From assembly GCF_900155685.1 (NCBI RefSeq), contig NZ_LT732548.1:1279474-1343473 (forward strand): DNA of 64,000 nucleotides, in the 5' to 3' direction. This stretch comes from Paenibacillus bouchesdurhonensis. GTDB lineage: Bacteria > Bacillota > Bacilli > Paenibacillales > Paenibacillaceae. The number at the start of each line of letters is the position of its first letter. Position 1 is the stretch's first letter. The notes beneath the pieces were generated by a model. The model was not told the origin of the DNA. It saw nothing but the letters and a program-made list of their open reading frames with translations, and ran no database searches. Position numbers and translations under genes: made by a program. Shown one piece after another: positions 26,673 through 35,440 of the stretch.

Positions 26673-27944
26673 ATGAAAAAATCCTTTTATTATTTATGGG
26701 GAAGCCAAACGTTATCCAATATCGCGGATTTATTATATACGCTGGCATTAACTATGATGATTTTAAAGGAGAGCGGTTCAATTATCGTTACGACGCTAAT
26801 TCCTTTCTTTGTAGTTATATCCCGTTTAATTAGCGGCCTTTTTGCTCCACTTATGATTGAAAGGTTCAGGTTGCCCTCACTAATCTTGTTATCTCAAATG
26901 AGTCAGTTTTTTATTTTTATCCTGCTTTATATTTATGTAACTGCCTCGAAGGAAAACCTTAATATATTTATCATTCTTGCATTTGTATTCACTCTAGCAT
27001 TTCTGGATGGTTGGACAATGCCTTCAAGAAATGCGTTGATCCCGAGATTAGTTGATAATAATGCCTTATTAAAGGCAAATGGGATTATTTCCATTACCGA
27101 TCAAGTTGTTCAATTTGGGGGGTGGGCATTAGGGGGGATCATGCTTATCATCATTGGCCCTCATTATATGCTCGCGATTATTTCCCTTTGTTATGGCATT
27201 ACCGCCTTTATTACTTTATTTATTGATGACCCTACTGAGCCTCCGCGAAGGCACTTATGGGATTTGCGAGTTAATCGTAAAGAACAAAGAGAGCTTACTG
27301 ACTCTCATTGGAAAGAAATGAAGGAGGGCTGGGTCGCCTTATGGAAATCTGCGCGTCTTCGCTCACTCCTGTTTATGGATGCCACAGAACAATTTGGGGG
27401 GGCCGTATGGGCTGGCCCATTTATTTTAATGTTTGTGTTAGAAGTATTAGATAAGAATGAACAGTGGTGGGGATATATCAACGCAAGTTATTTTGCAGGT
27501 GCAGTAATCGGGGGATTAATACTAATTTCTCTTGTCAAGCAGATTGAGAAGAGAATCGTATTATGCATGCTAGGTGGAACGCTAGGGTATGTCATTGTTA
27601 CAGTATTGTATGCTGTAAATTCCAATGCATTTCTTACATTGTTTATTGTATTATTTACAGGCCCTCTGACAGAACTGGCAAATATATGCCGAAGGACAAT
27701 TATGCAGAGGAGTGTTGATAATAGCGTATTGCCTAAAGTTTTTAGTGCCCAATATGTTGTTCTTAGTTTAATTTATGGTTTATCTCTTTTGATGATGAGT
27801 ATATTAGCTGATTCATTCGGGATAGCGACGGTCTATATCATTGCGGCTGCAATTAGCGGCCTCGCTGTCATTGTAGGGTGGATGAACCGAAAATCCTTCA
27901 CTCAGACAAATCAGCCGGAACAGAACGCCGCCTCAGTCAAATAA
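26673..27944 (+). CDS. MFS transporter, 12-TM efflux type
   Basis: 423 residues with 12 hydrophobic segments. The loop between segments 4 and 5 contains GWTMPSRNALIPRLV, as in MFS_3/enterobactin-exporter-like proteins (a permissive drug or siderophore export group). GGGAG lies 7 nt before the ATG, which directly follows the stop of the DUF1848 gene. The substrate is unknown. Pairing with a putative Fe-S enzyme suggests export of a product or protection against one, but this is inference. Confidence 0.85.
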   Translation: MKKSFYYLWGSQTLSNIADLLYTLALTMMILKESGSIIVTTLIPFFVVISRLISGLFAPLMIERFRLPSLILLSQMSQFFIFILLYIYVTASKENLNIFIILAFVFTLAFLDGWTMPSRNALIPRLVDNNALLKANGIISITDQVVQFGGWALGGIMLIIIGPHYMLAIISLCYGITAFITLFIDDPTEPPRRHLWDLRVNRKEQRELTDSHWKEMKEGWVALWKSARLRSLLFMDATEQFGGAVWAGPFILMFVLEVLDKNEQWWGYINASYFAGAVIGGLILISLVKQIEKRIVLCMLGGTLGYVIVTVLYAVNSNAFLTLFIVLFTGPLTELANICRRTIMQRSVDNSVLPKVFSAQYVVLSLIYGLSLLMMSILADSFGIATVYIIAAAISGLAVIVGWMNRKSFTQTNQPEQNAASVK

Positions 27945-27969
27945 TTATACCCGCCGATGAATGAACTCA

Positions 27970-27998
27970 TTGACGCTGATCTTCAATTGCTTTATCAT
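27970..27998 (+). promoter_or_regulatory. Promoter of glcT operon
   Basis: TTGACG at 27970-27975 and TATCAT at 27993-27998 with a 17-bp spacer, starting about 20-25 bp before the RAT element. Confidence 0.55.
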
Positions 27999-28021
27999 AT
28001 GCTCTATAACCACTTCGTGGT

Positions 28022-28098
28022 GGCGTGTTACCGTTTCGGGCATGAGCCAAGGGGAAGCCTTTATTTTCAAAGGTTTCTTCTTGGCTCTTTTATTTTTT
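28022..28098 (+). promoter_or_regulatory. RAT antiterminator and overlapping terminator before glcT
   Basis: GGCGTGTTACCG...GGGCATGAGCC at 28022-28048 resembles the ribonucleic antiterminator bound by GlcT. Its 3' end overlaps a terminator: GAGCCAAG (28044-28051) pairs with CTTGGCTC (28080-28087), an inner AGCCTTT/AAAGGTT extends the stem, and TTTTATTTTTT follows. The same arrangement occurs before ptsG. It implies that glcT is under its own antitermination control. Confidence 0.8.
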
Positions 28099-28149
28099 GC
28101 TAACCCTTTTGCCAAAATCAGTTTAAGCTTATAGAAGGGGGGGATGTAG

Positions 28150-29040
28150 ATGAATGGGTCGGAGACGTTTAAGGTCATTCGGGTCATCGGCAACAATGTC
28201 GTTATGGTTCACGGCAGCGGGAAAAAAGAGCTTGAATACGTAATACTTGGCAAAGGAATCGGCTTTGGTACGAAAGTAGCTGGAACAATCACATCGGATG
28301 ATCCCCGCATCGAGAAACTGTTCAAGCTTGAGGATCGAGAGCAGTGGAACGAGTACCGCCTGCTGGAGGACTTTGAACCGAAGGTGCTGGAAATAACCGA
28401 TCAAATTCTGAACAGTATCACTAAAGAGTTTCCGGGAAAGCTGAATGATAAGGTATACCTTGCACTTCCCAGTCACATCCAATTTACGATCTATCGGATT
28501 CAGAAAGGGATGGACATCATTAATCCATTTCTCGAGGAAACGAAGATCAGCTTTCCCAAGGAATATGAAATTGCATTGAGGGCGGCGGATATGATCGGCA
28601 AGGCGTTCGATATTGAAGTGCCCGAGGATGAAGTCGGCTTCCTGACGTATCATGTTTACTCTGCCGTCAGTCACGTTCCAGTGGGACAACTGGTGAAATC
28701 CTCCAGTATGGTGGGGCGTCTTATCGAAATTATCGAGCAGGAACGCGGTATCGCATTTGAAAGCGGTAGCATGGATCATGTCCGATTGCTGATGCATTTA
28801 CGTTTTTCGGTGGATCGAATCTTGAATCACTCGGTGAATGTAGATAATCCGTTCGCGGAACAAATCAAAAACCAGTTTATCAGCGAGTATAAGCTTGCAG
28901 GTCGACTAGCCATGGAAATGGAACAGGATTTGGGCAGGCTCGTACCAGAAGCAGAAGTTTGTTTTCTGGCCATGCATCTATACCGTTTATTTCGAGGACG
29001 GAAACAAAACAAGCAGCAGCGAACTAAGGAGGAATCATAA
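28150..29040 (+). CDS. glcT: Transcriptional antiterminator GlcT (BglG family)
   Basis: 296 residues. The N-terminal CAT RNA-binding domain (about 1-60) reads FKVIRVIGNNVVMVHGSGKK, followed by PRD1 (about 70-170) and PRD2 (about 175-285), the PTS-phosphorylated regulatory domains with conserved histidines (YHVYSAVSH in PRD1, AMHLYR in PRD2). GlcT binds RAT RNA and prevents termination when glucose is being imported. It sits between its own RAT/terminator and the crr-ptsG genes. AGAAGGGGGGG precedes the ATG. The IIA gene starts right after its stop. Confidence 0.92.
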   Translation: MNGSETFKVIRVIGNNVVMVHGSGKKELEYVILGKGIGFGTKVAGTITSDDPRIEKLFKLEDREQWNEYRLLEDFEPKVLEITDQILNSITKEFPGKLNDKVYLALPSHIQFTIYRIQKGMDIINPFLEETKISFPKEYEIALRAADMIGKAFDIEVPEDEVGFLTYHVYSAVSHVPVGQLVKSSSMVGRLIEIIEQERGIAFESGSMDHVRLLMHLRFSVDRILNHSVNVDNPFAEQIKNQFISEYKLAGRLAMEMEQDLGRLVPEAEVCFLAMHLYRLFRGRKQNKQQRTKEES

Positions 29041-29538
29041 ATGTTTGAACGCTTTAAAAAGAAATCCAAGAAAGAGGTTGAGGTTCAATCTCCCTTAACC
29101 GGTATAGCGGTGCCACTATCCGAAGTGCCGGATGAGGCATTTGCCGGAGGATACATGGGGCAGGGAGTCGCTATTGAACCATCCGAGGGGCGGCTGATCG
29201 CTCCTTTTGACGGTACGGTTGCCCATGTCATCAATACCAAGCATGCCGTTATGTTGGAGGACAACGCAACTGGCCTTCAATACCTGTTTCATATCGGCAT
29301 CAACACCGTAGGTTTAAAAGGAAAGGGCTTCACAAGCCAAGTAGAAGTGGGGGATTCGGTTCAAGCGGGCCAAACGCTTATTGAATTCGATATCGATGTC
29401 ATTAAGGCAGCCGGCTACCCTGTGGTCACGCCGATTATCGTAACCAATGCCGATGAGCTGGCCTCATCCGTTGAAGGACAAACTGGAAATGTTACTGCAG
29501 GCAGGGATTTTGTCCTGAATATCAGTCTAAAACCCTAG
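29041..29538 (+). CDS. crr: PTS glucose-type enzyme IIA
   Basis: 165 residues, a free-standing IIA-Glc domain. The conserved core shows SPLTGIAVPLSEVPD, IAPFDGTV, the accessory His in NTKHAVML (about 70) and the phosphorylated His in LFHIGINTV (about 84), then KGFTSQVEVGDSV. It takes phosphate from HPr and passes it to the IIB domain of PtsG. The ATG directly follows the glcT stop codon. In B. subtilis this domain is fused to PtsG, but here it is separate and placed before ptsG. Confidence 0.93.
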   Translation: MFERFKKKSKKEVEVQSPLTGIAVPLSEVPDEAFAGGYMGQGVAIEPSEGRLIAPFDGTVAHVINTKHAVMLEDNATGLQYLFHIGINTVGLKGKGFTSQVEVGDSVQAGQTLIEFDIDVIKAAGYPVVTPIIVTNADELASSVEGQTGNVTAGRDFVLNISLKP

Positions 29539-29555
29539 AAAGTTATTTTTTGTTA

Positions 29556-29584
29556 TTGACAATACGGTAGGTCTGAATTATTAT
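29556..29584 (+). promoter_or_regulatory. Promoter of ptsG
   Basis: TTGACA at 29556-29561 and TATTAT at 29579-29584 with a 17-bp spacer, about 25 bp upstream of the second RAT element. Confidence 0.7.
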
Positions 29585-29610
29585 AACAGCAACAAATGAA
29601 TACGTTTTAA

Positions 29611-29693
29611 GGCGTGTTACCATGAATGTGGGCATGAGCCAAGAGGATGCATAACTATTTAGCTGTAGTTGTCGTTCTTCTTGGCTTTTTTTA
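29611..29693 (+). promoter_or_regulatory. RAT antiterminator and terminator before ptsG
   Basis: GGCGTGTTACCA...GGGCATGAGCC at 29611-29640 matches the element before glcT. AGCCAAGA (29637-29644) pairs with TCTTGGCT (29679-29686), followed by TTTTTTTAT. Formation of the RAT hairpin and the terminator is mutually exclusive because they share the GAGCC bases, so GlcT binding allows read-through into ptsG. Confidence 0.85.
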
Positions 29694-29768
29694 TGCAAGG
29701 AGGGGATTCGAAAGGGCTTTTCGTTACTGGTTGGTAGGGGAGAAAGCCGATGTTTACTCGGTACATAA

Positions 29769-29782
29769 TGTAAACGTTTTCA
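29769..29782 (+). promoter_or_regulatory. cre (CcpA) site before ptsG
   Basis: TGTAAACGTTTTCA matches the cre consensus closely and is a near-palindrome. It lies downstream of the RAT terminator and about 50 bp before ptsG, where bound CcpA could act as a roadblock. Confidence 0.65.
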
Positions 29783-29832
29783 ATCCAATGCTAAAGTAAT
29801 GCTAATTTATTGAAATCGAAAGGATGATAGAC

Positions 29833-31317
29833 ATGCTGGCGAAATTGCAAAGGCTAGGGAAGGCTCTCATGCTGCCGGTAGCTACACTGCCTGCGGCAGG
29901 TATCTTGCAAGGGCTTGGAATGATCGATTATCAAAATGATATTCCCCTAGGGGCTCTCGGAGGATTCCTGAATCAATTCGTCACCCCCTTTATGACCTCA
30001 GGCGCTCTGGCGATCCTTGACAACTTGCCATTTATTTTTGCGATCGGCGTTGCGATCGGATTTGCCGGAGACGCTGTTGCAGCTTTATCGGCGTTTATCG
30101 GATATATGGTGCTCACGCGAGTACTTGCTCAAGTGCCGCTGCAAATGCCGTTCATACCGGATGACGTGAAGCTGAATATGGGTGTTCTCGGTGGCTTCTT
30201 TGTCGGATTATGGTCAGCTTACCTGTATAACAAATACCACAATATCAAGCTGCCGGATTGGCTCGGTTTCTTTGCCGGCAAACGATTCGTGCCGATTGTC
30301 ACCGCCGCTTCCACGATGGTGCTCGCAGTTCTGATCGGTATGGTATGGAGTCCGATTCAAAACGTGATCGCCGATTTCGGCAACTGGGTTGTGGGGCTTG
30401 GAGGCATTGGATCTTTCGTATTCGGGACAGCCAACCGTCTGTTGATTCCGCTGGGCCTGCATCACGTGCTTAACTCTATCGCCTGGTTTCAGATTGGCGA
30501 TTATACCAATGCCGCTGGGGAAGTCGTTCATGGTGATCTGTGGCGCTTCTTTGCTGGAGACCCGACGGCAGGAATGTTCATGTCTGGCTTTTTCCCGATC
30601 ATGATGTTTGCGATGCCTGCGGCGGCCCTGGCGATTATTCACACCGCTAAGCCATCCAAGCGCAAGTTCGTCGGTTCCATCTTTATGGGGTCGGCCCTGG
30701 CATCATTTTTAACGGGGATTACCGAGCCGCTCGAATTCGCATTTATGTTCGTTGCTCCGGTATTATATGTAGTTCATGCGCTCTTGACAGGTCTTTCCGG
30801 TTTCATCATGTACGTGCTGGACGTGCATCTAGGCTTCGCGTTTTCAGCTGGTTTGATCGACTATCTGGTGAATATGAAGATGTCCACGAACGCTTGGCTG
30901 CTCATTCCGGTAGGTTTGGCCTTCGGTGTGGTTTACTACTTCCTCTTCCGGATTCTGATTACAAAGCTGAACCTGAAAACCCCGGGACGCGAGGATGACG
31001 ACCATGAAGAAGAGGAATCTGCTGATCAGAGTGCAGGGACAGCCGTTGGAGCAGGCGCCGGCACAGCCTCGACAGAATCTAAAGCATCGAAAGCGGTCAA
31101 AGTGCTGGAGAATATCGGCGGTGCGGGCAACATCGTAAGCATCGACGCATGTATTACCCGTCTTCGCTTAATCGTGAAGGATGAGAACGAAGTGAAGGAC
31201 TCCGAATTGAAAAAGCTTGGCGCATCCGGTGTTATGCGCCTCGGCCAAGGCGCAGTTCAAATTGTCTTTGGACCGCAGGCTGAATCGATTAAGGATGAGA
31301 TTAAAAAGATAATGTAA
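29833..31317 (+). CDS. ptsG: PTS glucose enzyme IICB
   Basis: 494 residues from the ATG at 29833. An ATG at 29824 abuts the AAAGG ribosome site and is too close. The membrane IIC domain (about 1-380) starts with the typical ALMLPVATLPAAGIL and contains GITEPLEFAFMFVAP. An acidic/Ala-rich linker (about 385-425) leads to the IIB domain with the phosphocysteine in IDACITRLR (about residue 440). It imports and phosphorylates glucose, using the separate IIA encoded upstream. Regulation by GlcT/RAT and a cre site is visible in the leader. Confidence 0.92.
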   Translation: MLAKLQRLGKALMLPVATLPAAGILQGLGMIDYQNDIPLGALGGFLNQFVTPFMTSGALAILDNLPFIFAIGVAIGFAGDAVAALSAFIGYMVLTRVLAQVPLQMPFIPDDVKLNMGVLGGFFVGLWSAYLYNKYHNIKLPDWLGFFAGKRFVPIVTAASTMVLAVLIGMVWSPIQNVIADFGNWVVGLGGIGSFVFGTANRLLIPLGLHHVLNSIAWFQIGDYTNAAGEVVHGDLWRFFAGDPTAGMFMSGFFPIMMFAMPAAALAIIHTAKPSKRKFVGSIFMGSALASFLTGITEPLEFAFMFVAPVLYVVHALLTGLSGFIMYVLDVHLGFAFSAGLIDYLVNMKMSTNAWLLIPVGLAFGVVYYFLFRILITKLNLKTPGREDDDHEEEESADQSAGTAVGAGAGTASTESKASKAVKVLENIGGAGNIVSIDACITRLRLIVKDENEVKDSELKKLGASGVMRLGQGAVQIVFGPQAESIKDEIKKIM

Positions 31318-31350
31318 GAGAAGCAAAAAGCGGGCGCTTGCCCGCAACAG

Positions 31351-31383
31351 GCTGTCGAGATTTTCTCGACAGCCATTTTTTTA
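31351..31383 (+). terminator. Terminator of ptsG
   Basis: GGCTGTCGAGA pairs with TCTCGACAGCC (31351-31375) around a tight loop, followed by ATTTTTTT. A second GC hairpin (GCGGGC/GCCCGC, 31331-31346) lies just before it. Confidence 0.9.
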
Positions 31384-31449
31384 TACACAAATTTAAGCAA
31401 GTTTTAATAGCATTAATCCGTGGGTCTGAAGAACTATGATGTTATTTTT

Positions 31450-31479
31450 GTTATGATAACTATTGACAATTATGATAAC
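31450..31479. promoter_or_regulatory. Twin palindromes around a TTGACA box, candidate operator
   Basis: GTTATGATAAC (31450-31460) and ATTATGATAAC (31469-31479) are near-identical palindromes with centres 19 bp apart, enclosing TATTGACA. They lie about 210 bp upstream of the mannanase gene in an otherwise gene-free leader. The rest of 31384-31687 shows no credible gene. Confidence 0.5.
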
Positions 31480-31687
31480 AAAAAGTAAATTTGACATGAC
31501 TACTTTTAGTTCTTGTTTCTTTCCCATGTGATGTGCTGGAGCAGGAGGAGAGCGCTATTAAGCATGAGGGATGGAAATTTGGACAGATACGCTATAAAGG
31601 AGGAGGGAAGCAGAAAGGCCGTTTTGGACAACTAGATGAATCGTGAGGTGTAATTAATAAATTTATCTGATGACTTGGAGGTAACGA

Positions 31688-34600
31688 ATGAAGAAAATAT
31701 TAAGTTGTGTGCTATTGTTAGGGATGCTTGTTAGTATGTTGCCGATTAGTGTAAGCGCTTCATCGAATATTGCGTTTAATAAATCCGTGACTGCAAGCTC
31801 CGTTGAAGATTCAGAAAAGGCGGCAGCTTTTGCGGTAGATGGCAGCTCATCGACGCGGTGGTCTTCACAATATGCTGATCCGCAGTGGATCACCGTAGAT
31901 TTGGGCAGTACTACCGCGATAAATGGCGTGATGCTAGATTGGGAAGCAGCTTATGCGAAGTCCTACCAAATCGAGACTTCGACCGACAACAACAATTGGA
32001 CAACCGTATTTTCCACTTCGAGTGGAGAAGGCGGAATTGACAGCATTTCCTTTAACACAACTGATGCAAGGTATGTAAGGATGTACGGCACAGAAAGAGG
32101 GACTGAATATGGATACTCCCTATGGGATTTTGAAATTTATCCGGTAGGCAGTGACAATGGCAATACCGGGGGAATAGTTTCAGGTGAAGTTTACAAAATA
32201 TCAGCTCAGCATAGCGGGAAAAACCTGGATGTAGAAGGTGGTTCGACTACAGACGGAGCGAACGTGCAGCAGTGGTCGGATAACGGGAATGCCCACCAGC
32301 ATTGGAAAGCAATTGAGGTTGGCGACGGCTATTATAAGTTGATCGCCCAGTCCAGCGGTAAAGCGCTGGAGGTTGCCGGAGGCTCTACTTCTGATGGAGC
32401 AAATGTGCAGCAATGGACTGACAACGGCTCACCGAATCAAAATTGGGAAATTATTGAGGCTGGCGACGGATACTATAAATTAATCTCACAAGCCAGCGGT
32501 AAAGCTTTGGATGTAATTGGCGGGCACACCCATGACGGGGCAAATGTTCAACAATGGACGGATAACGGCAATGCCCAGCAAAAGTGGAAATTCACGCAGG
32601 TTGATACGGTATCGGATACAACAGCACCAACGGCACCAACGGATCTGCAAAGCTCGTCCAAGACGAGTACATCGGTAAGTCTTACATGGACGGCGTCGAC
32701 CGATGATGTAGGCGTAACGATCTATGATATTTACAACGGAACTACTCTGGCAGGAACTAGCGCGGAGACGAGCTATACGGTGACGGGTCTCACGGCCGAT
32801 ACAACATACAACTTCACGGTAAGAGCCAAGGATGCCGCAGGCAATGTTTCTGAAACCAGCAATGCGGTCAGCGTTAAGACGGATAATAATTCTGCAACGC
32901 CGCATGAAGGATTTTATATCAATGGTACGACTCTTTATGACGCCAACGGAAATCCTTTTGTGATGAGGGGCGTAAATCATGCTTACACATGGTATAAAGG
33001 TCAAGAATCTGTTGCGATTCCTGCGATTGCGGCAACGGGAGCTAATACGATTCGAATTGTACTGTCCGATGGTCAGCAATGGACCAAAGACAGTTTGTCC
33101 GCTATTCAAAATCTGATTACGTTGTCGGAGCAGAACAAGCTGGTCGTTGTTCTTGAAGTCCATGATGCTACCGGATATGATGATTTTGCGATGCTGGATA
33201 AGATCGCAGATTACTGGATTGAAATGAAAAGCGCGTTGATCGGAAAAGAAAAAACAGTCATCCTCAATATTGCCAATGAATGGCACGGTACTTGGGATGG
33301 AGCGGGCTGGGCAAATGGTTACAAGTCAGTTATTCCAAAGCTCAGAAACGCTGGCATCAAAAACACCATCATGGTCGATGCCGCTGGCTGGGGGCAATAT
33401 CCGCAGTCGATTTTTGACTACGGAACTGAGGTGTTCGATGCTGACCCGCTTAAAAATACGATGTTCTCTATTCATATGTATGAATACGCGGGCGGGGACG
33501 CTGCCACAGTAAGAAGCAATATCGATAATGTGTTGAACAAAAACCTGGCTCTCGTCATCGGGGAGTTCGGAATCAGACATACGGATGGAGATGTTGACGA
33601 GGCCACCATTATGAGCTATTCACAGCAACAAGGCGTAGGGTATCTCGGGTGGTCATGGAAAGGTAACGGATCTGGCCTTGAATACTTGGATATGTCTAAC
33701 GACTGGGCCGGTACAAGCTTGACAGAACAAGGACGTGCAATTGTTGAAGGGCCGAACGGGATCAGAGCAACATCCCAGCTAAGCACGGTTTATAGCGGCG
33801 GTTCAAACGATACTGAAGCACCTTCCGCGCCTGCTGGCCTTACGGGCACATCAACGACTTTTTCATCGGTGGCCTTGAACTGGAATGCATCGACAGATAA
33901 TGTCGGAGTTACAGGATACAATGTATATCAAGATGGAAAGCTGGTCGCAATTAGTCCGTCGACAAGCCATACAGTCACGGGGCTAAAAGGCAGTACAGCG
34001 TATACATTTTCGGTAAAAGCTATCGATGGTGCCGGCAATCTATCTGATGCCAGCAATCCTGTGAATGTGACTACGTTGGAAAGTAATGATAAAACGCCTC
34101 CTACGGCTCCAACAGGACTAAAAGTTGTACCAGCAATTACAACTGCATCTCTGTCCTGGACAGCATCTACCGACGACATTGGCGTTGCAGGCTATCATAT
34201 TTATAAGGATGGCGTATTAGAAGCTACAAGCACCAGAACCAGCTTTATCGTATCTGGTCTGGAGGGCAATACAACCTATACTTTCACGGTAAAAGCGTTT
34301 GATGACGCGAACAATTTATCTGCTGACAGCAATGATGTAACCGCTACCACGGGTGATCCTGACCATATTCAAACGATTGACCCGGGTGCTATCGCCGATT
34401 ATGATACCTGGTACGTTGGCATCAACGGGGCTGACGAGCCAGCGTCCGGAACAGTTGCTACGCTTACAACACTGGACAGCGGCGGACTGGATATGACGTT
34501 TAACCTTCAAACAGAAAACTACCCCAGTTTTCAAGTCGATCCAAGTCCATCTGCGAATTGGAGCTCGTACAGTAAAATGAACATCATCGTAACGAATCCG

Positions 34601-35386
34601 AACGCCAAGGAAATTCAAATGCAACCCATTGTCAAAGACGGCGATTGGGAATGGGTAGAGCTTGGGCAGTATATTAAAATTCCGGCCAAAACGACGATCA
34701 TGGCTGCTATTCCGTTAGACGGTCTTGCAATTAAAGAAGTAAATCGAATGATCTTGAGAGTGCAGAGCGGCGGTGGCGGCTTTGCTGGAAGCGTACAACT
34801 GCACACAATTGATTTTGATCTGGAGCCAAACGCTTATGCGGCCACTATTGCTGAGATGAATCGTCCAAAGACAGCTAGCTACTATCCATGGGATTTCGTG
34901 GAGTCTTCCTTCACAGGGAATGTATCCACTGGTTTGGAGGGCGAAACGGTTTTTGTCAATTATAGTTCCTCTTTAAGCGATACTGTAGCGGCTGGCGCTG
35001 CAACGGAAACGAAGCCAGGACTCGGAACTGGTGATGACTGGTCCCAATACTCAAGCCTCTCTGCTACTTTAACAAATACGGGCAGTGATGCTATCCGTGT
35101 TGCTTTGGTGTTAAAAGCAGGCAGCGGCTGGGTATGGCAAGAGTCGGGCGGTCAAACGGAAACAGATTCAACTACCGAACGCATTATAGCTCCTGGAGAA
35201 TCGGTTGAAGTGACGTATGAGCTCAATTCCCCGATTTGGAAATCGGCGGCAACAGATTGGGTAAATAACGCGACTGTATCCAACCTGACGGATATTCGAG
35301 GGATCTTATTCAAGGTATATTTAGGTGCTGGCGAGACGACATCGGCTGGAACACTGAATATCACGGATTTTAAACTTAATTTCTAG
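31688..35386 (+). CDS. Secreted modular GH5 beta-mannanase (GH5_8-like)
   Basis: 1232 residues with a signal peptide (about 1-24, ending SVSASS). Domains in order: F5/8 type C carbohydrate-binding module (27-155), ricin-type beta-trefoil (CBM13-like) with three QW repeats (162-307), fibronectin III (315-402), GH5 catalytic domain (407-700), two more fibronectin III domains (708-795, 803-890) and two C-terminal beta-sandwich modules (895-1045, 1047-1232) of uncertain CBM family. The catalytic acid/base is in NIANEWHG (about 529) and the nucleophile in IGEFGI (about 625). VMRGVNHAYTWY is typical of GH5 subfamily 8 mannanases. The protein would cut mannan or glucomannan outside the cell. It is monocistronic, with a cre-like box inside the signal-peptide codons. 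Confidence 0.9.
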   Translation: MKKILSCVLLLGMLVSMLPISVSASSNIAFNKSVTASSVEDSEKAAAFAVDGSSSTRWSSQYADPQWITVDLGSTTAINGVMLDWEAAYAKSYQIETSTDNNNWTTVFSTSSGEGGIDSISFNTTDARYVRMYGTERGTEYGYSLWDFEIYPVGSDNGNTGGIVSGEVYKISAQHSGKNLDVEGGSTTDGANVQQWSDNGNAHQHWKAIEVGDGYYKLIAQSSGKALEVAGGSTSDGANVQQWTDNGSPNQNWEIIEAGDGYYKLISQASGKALDVIGGHTHDGANVQQWTDNGNAQQKWKFTQVDTVSDTTAPTAPTDLQSSSKTSTSVSLTWTASTDDVGVTIYDIYNGTTLAGTSAETSYTVTGLTADTTYNFTVRAKDAAGNVSETSNAVSVKTDNNSATPHEGFYINGTTLYDANGNPFVMRGVNHAYTWYKGQESVAIPAIAATGANTIRIVLSDGQQWTKDSLSAIQNLITLSEQNKLVVVLEVHDATGYDDFAMLDKIADYWIEMKSALIGKEKTVILNIANEWHGTWDGAGWANGYKSVIPKLRNAGIKNTIMVDAAGWGQYPQSIFDYGTEVFDADPLKNTMFSIHMYEYAGGDAATVRSNIDNVLNKNLALVIGEFGIRHTDGDVDEATIMSYSQQQGVGYLGWSWKGNGSGLEYLDMSNDWAGTSLTEQGRAIVEGPNGIRATSQLSTVYSGGSNDTEAPSAPAGLTGTSTTFSSVALNWNASTDNVGVTGYNVYQDGKLVAISPSTSHTVTGLKGSTAYTFSVKAIDGAGNLSDASNPVNVTTLESNDKTPPTAPTGLKVVPAITTASLSWTASTDDIGVAGYHIYKDGVLEATSTRTSFIVSGLEGNTTYTFTVKAFDDANNLSADSNDVTATTGDPDHIQTIDPGAIADYDTWYVGINGADEPASGTVATLTTLDSGGLDMTFNLQTENYPSFQVDPSPSANWSSYSKMNIIVTNPNAKEIQMQPIVKDGDWEWVELGQYIKIPAKTTIMAAIPLDGLAIKEVNRMILRVQSGGGGFAGSVQLHTIDFDLEPNAYAATIAEMNRPKTASYYPWDFVESSFTGNVSTGLEGETVFVNYSSSLSDTVAAGAATETKPGLGTGDDWSQYSSLSATLTNTGSDAIRVALVLKAGSGWVWQESGGQTETDSTTERIIAPGESVEVTYELNSPIWKSAATDWVNNATVSNLTDIRGILFKVYLGAGETTSAGTLNITDFKLNF
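31750..31763 (+). promoter_or_regulatory. cre-like site inside the mannanase signal-peptide codons
   Basis: TGTAAGCGCTTCAT has a perfect TGTAAGCGCTT core and one mismatch to the consensus. Intragenic cre sites near the 5' end are known to repress Bacillus catabolic genes. Confidence 0.5.
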
Positions 35387-35409
35387 TTAACAAAATACTA
35401 AATAAGTGT

Positions 35410-35438
35410 GAGACTGTCGAGATTTTCTCGGCAGTCTC
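35410..35438 (+). terminator. Hairpin after the mannanase gene
   Basis: GAGACTGTCGAGA pairs with TCTCGGCAGTCTC around TTT. The stem closely resembles that of the ptsG terminator, but only TTCGTGTT follows, so the U-run is weak. Confidence 0.6.
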
Positions 35439-35440
35439 TT

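Noticed and set aside
27945-28196. Minus-strand 83-codon frame between the MFS gene and glcT
   Set aside because: It covers the RAT element and terminator of glcT and runs into its coding start. The bases are explained by the regulatory RNA.
31530-31645. Short frame reading EESAIKHEGWKFGQIRYKGG before the mannanase
   Set aside because: Protein-like but only about 35 residues, without a clear start or ribosome site and without a recognised family. Could be a relic of a longer gene, but it cannot be supported.
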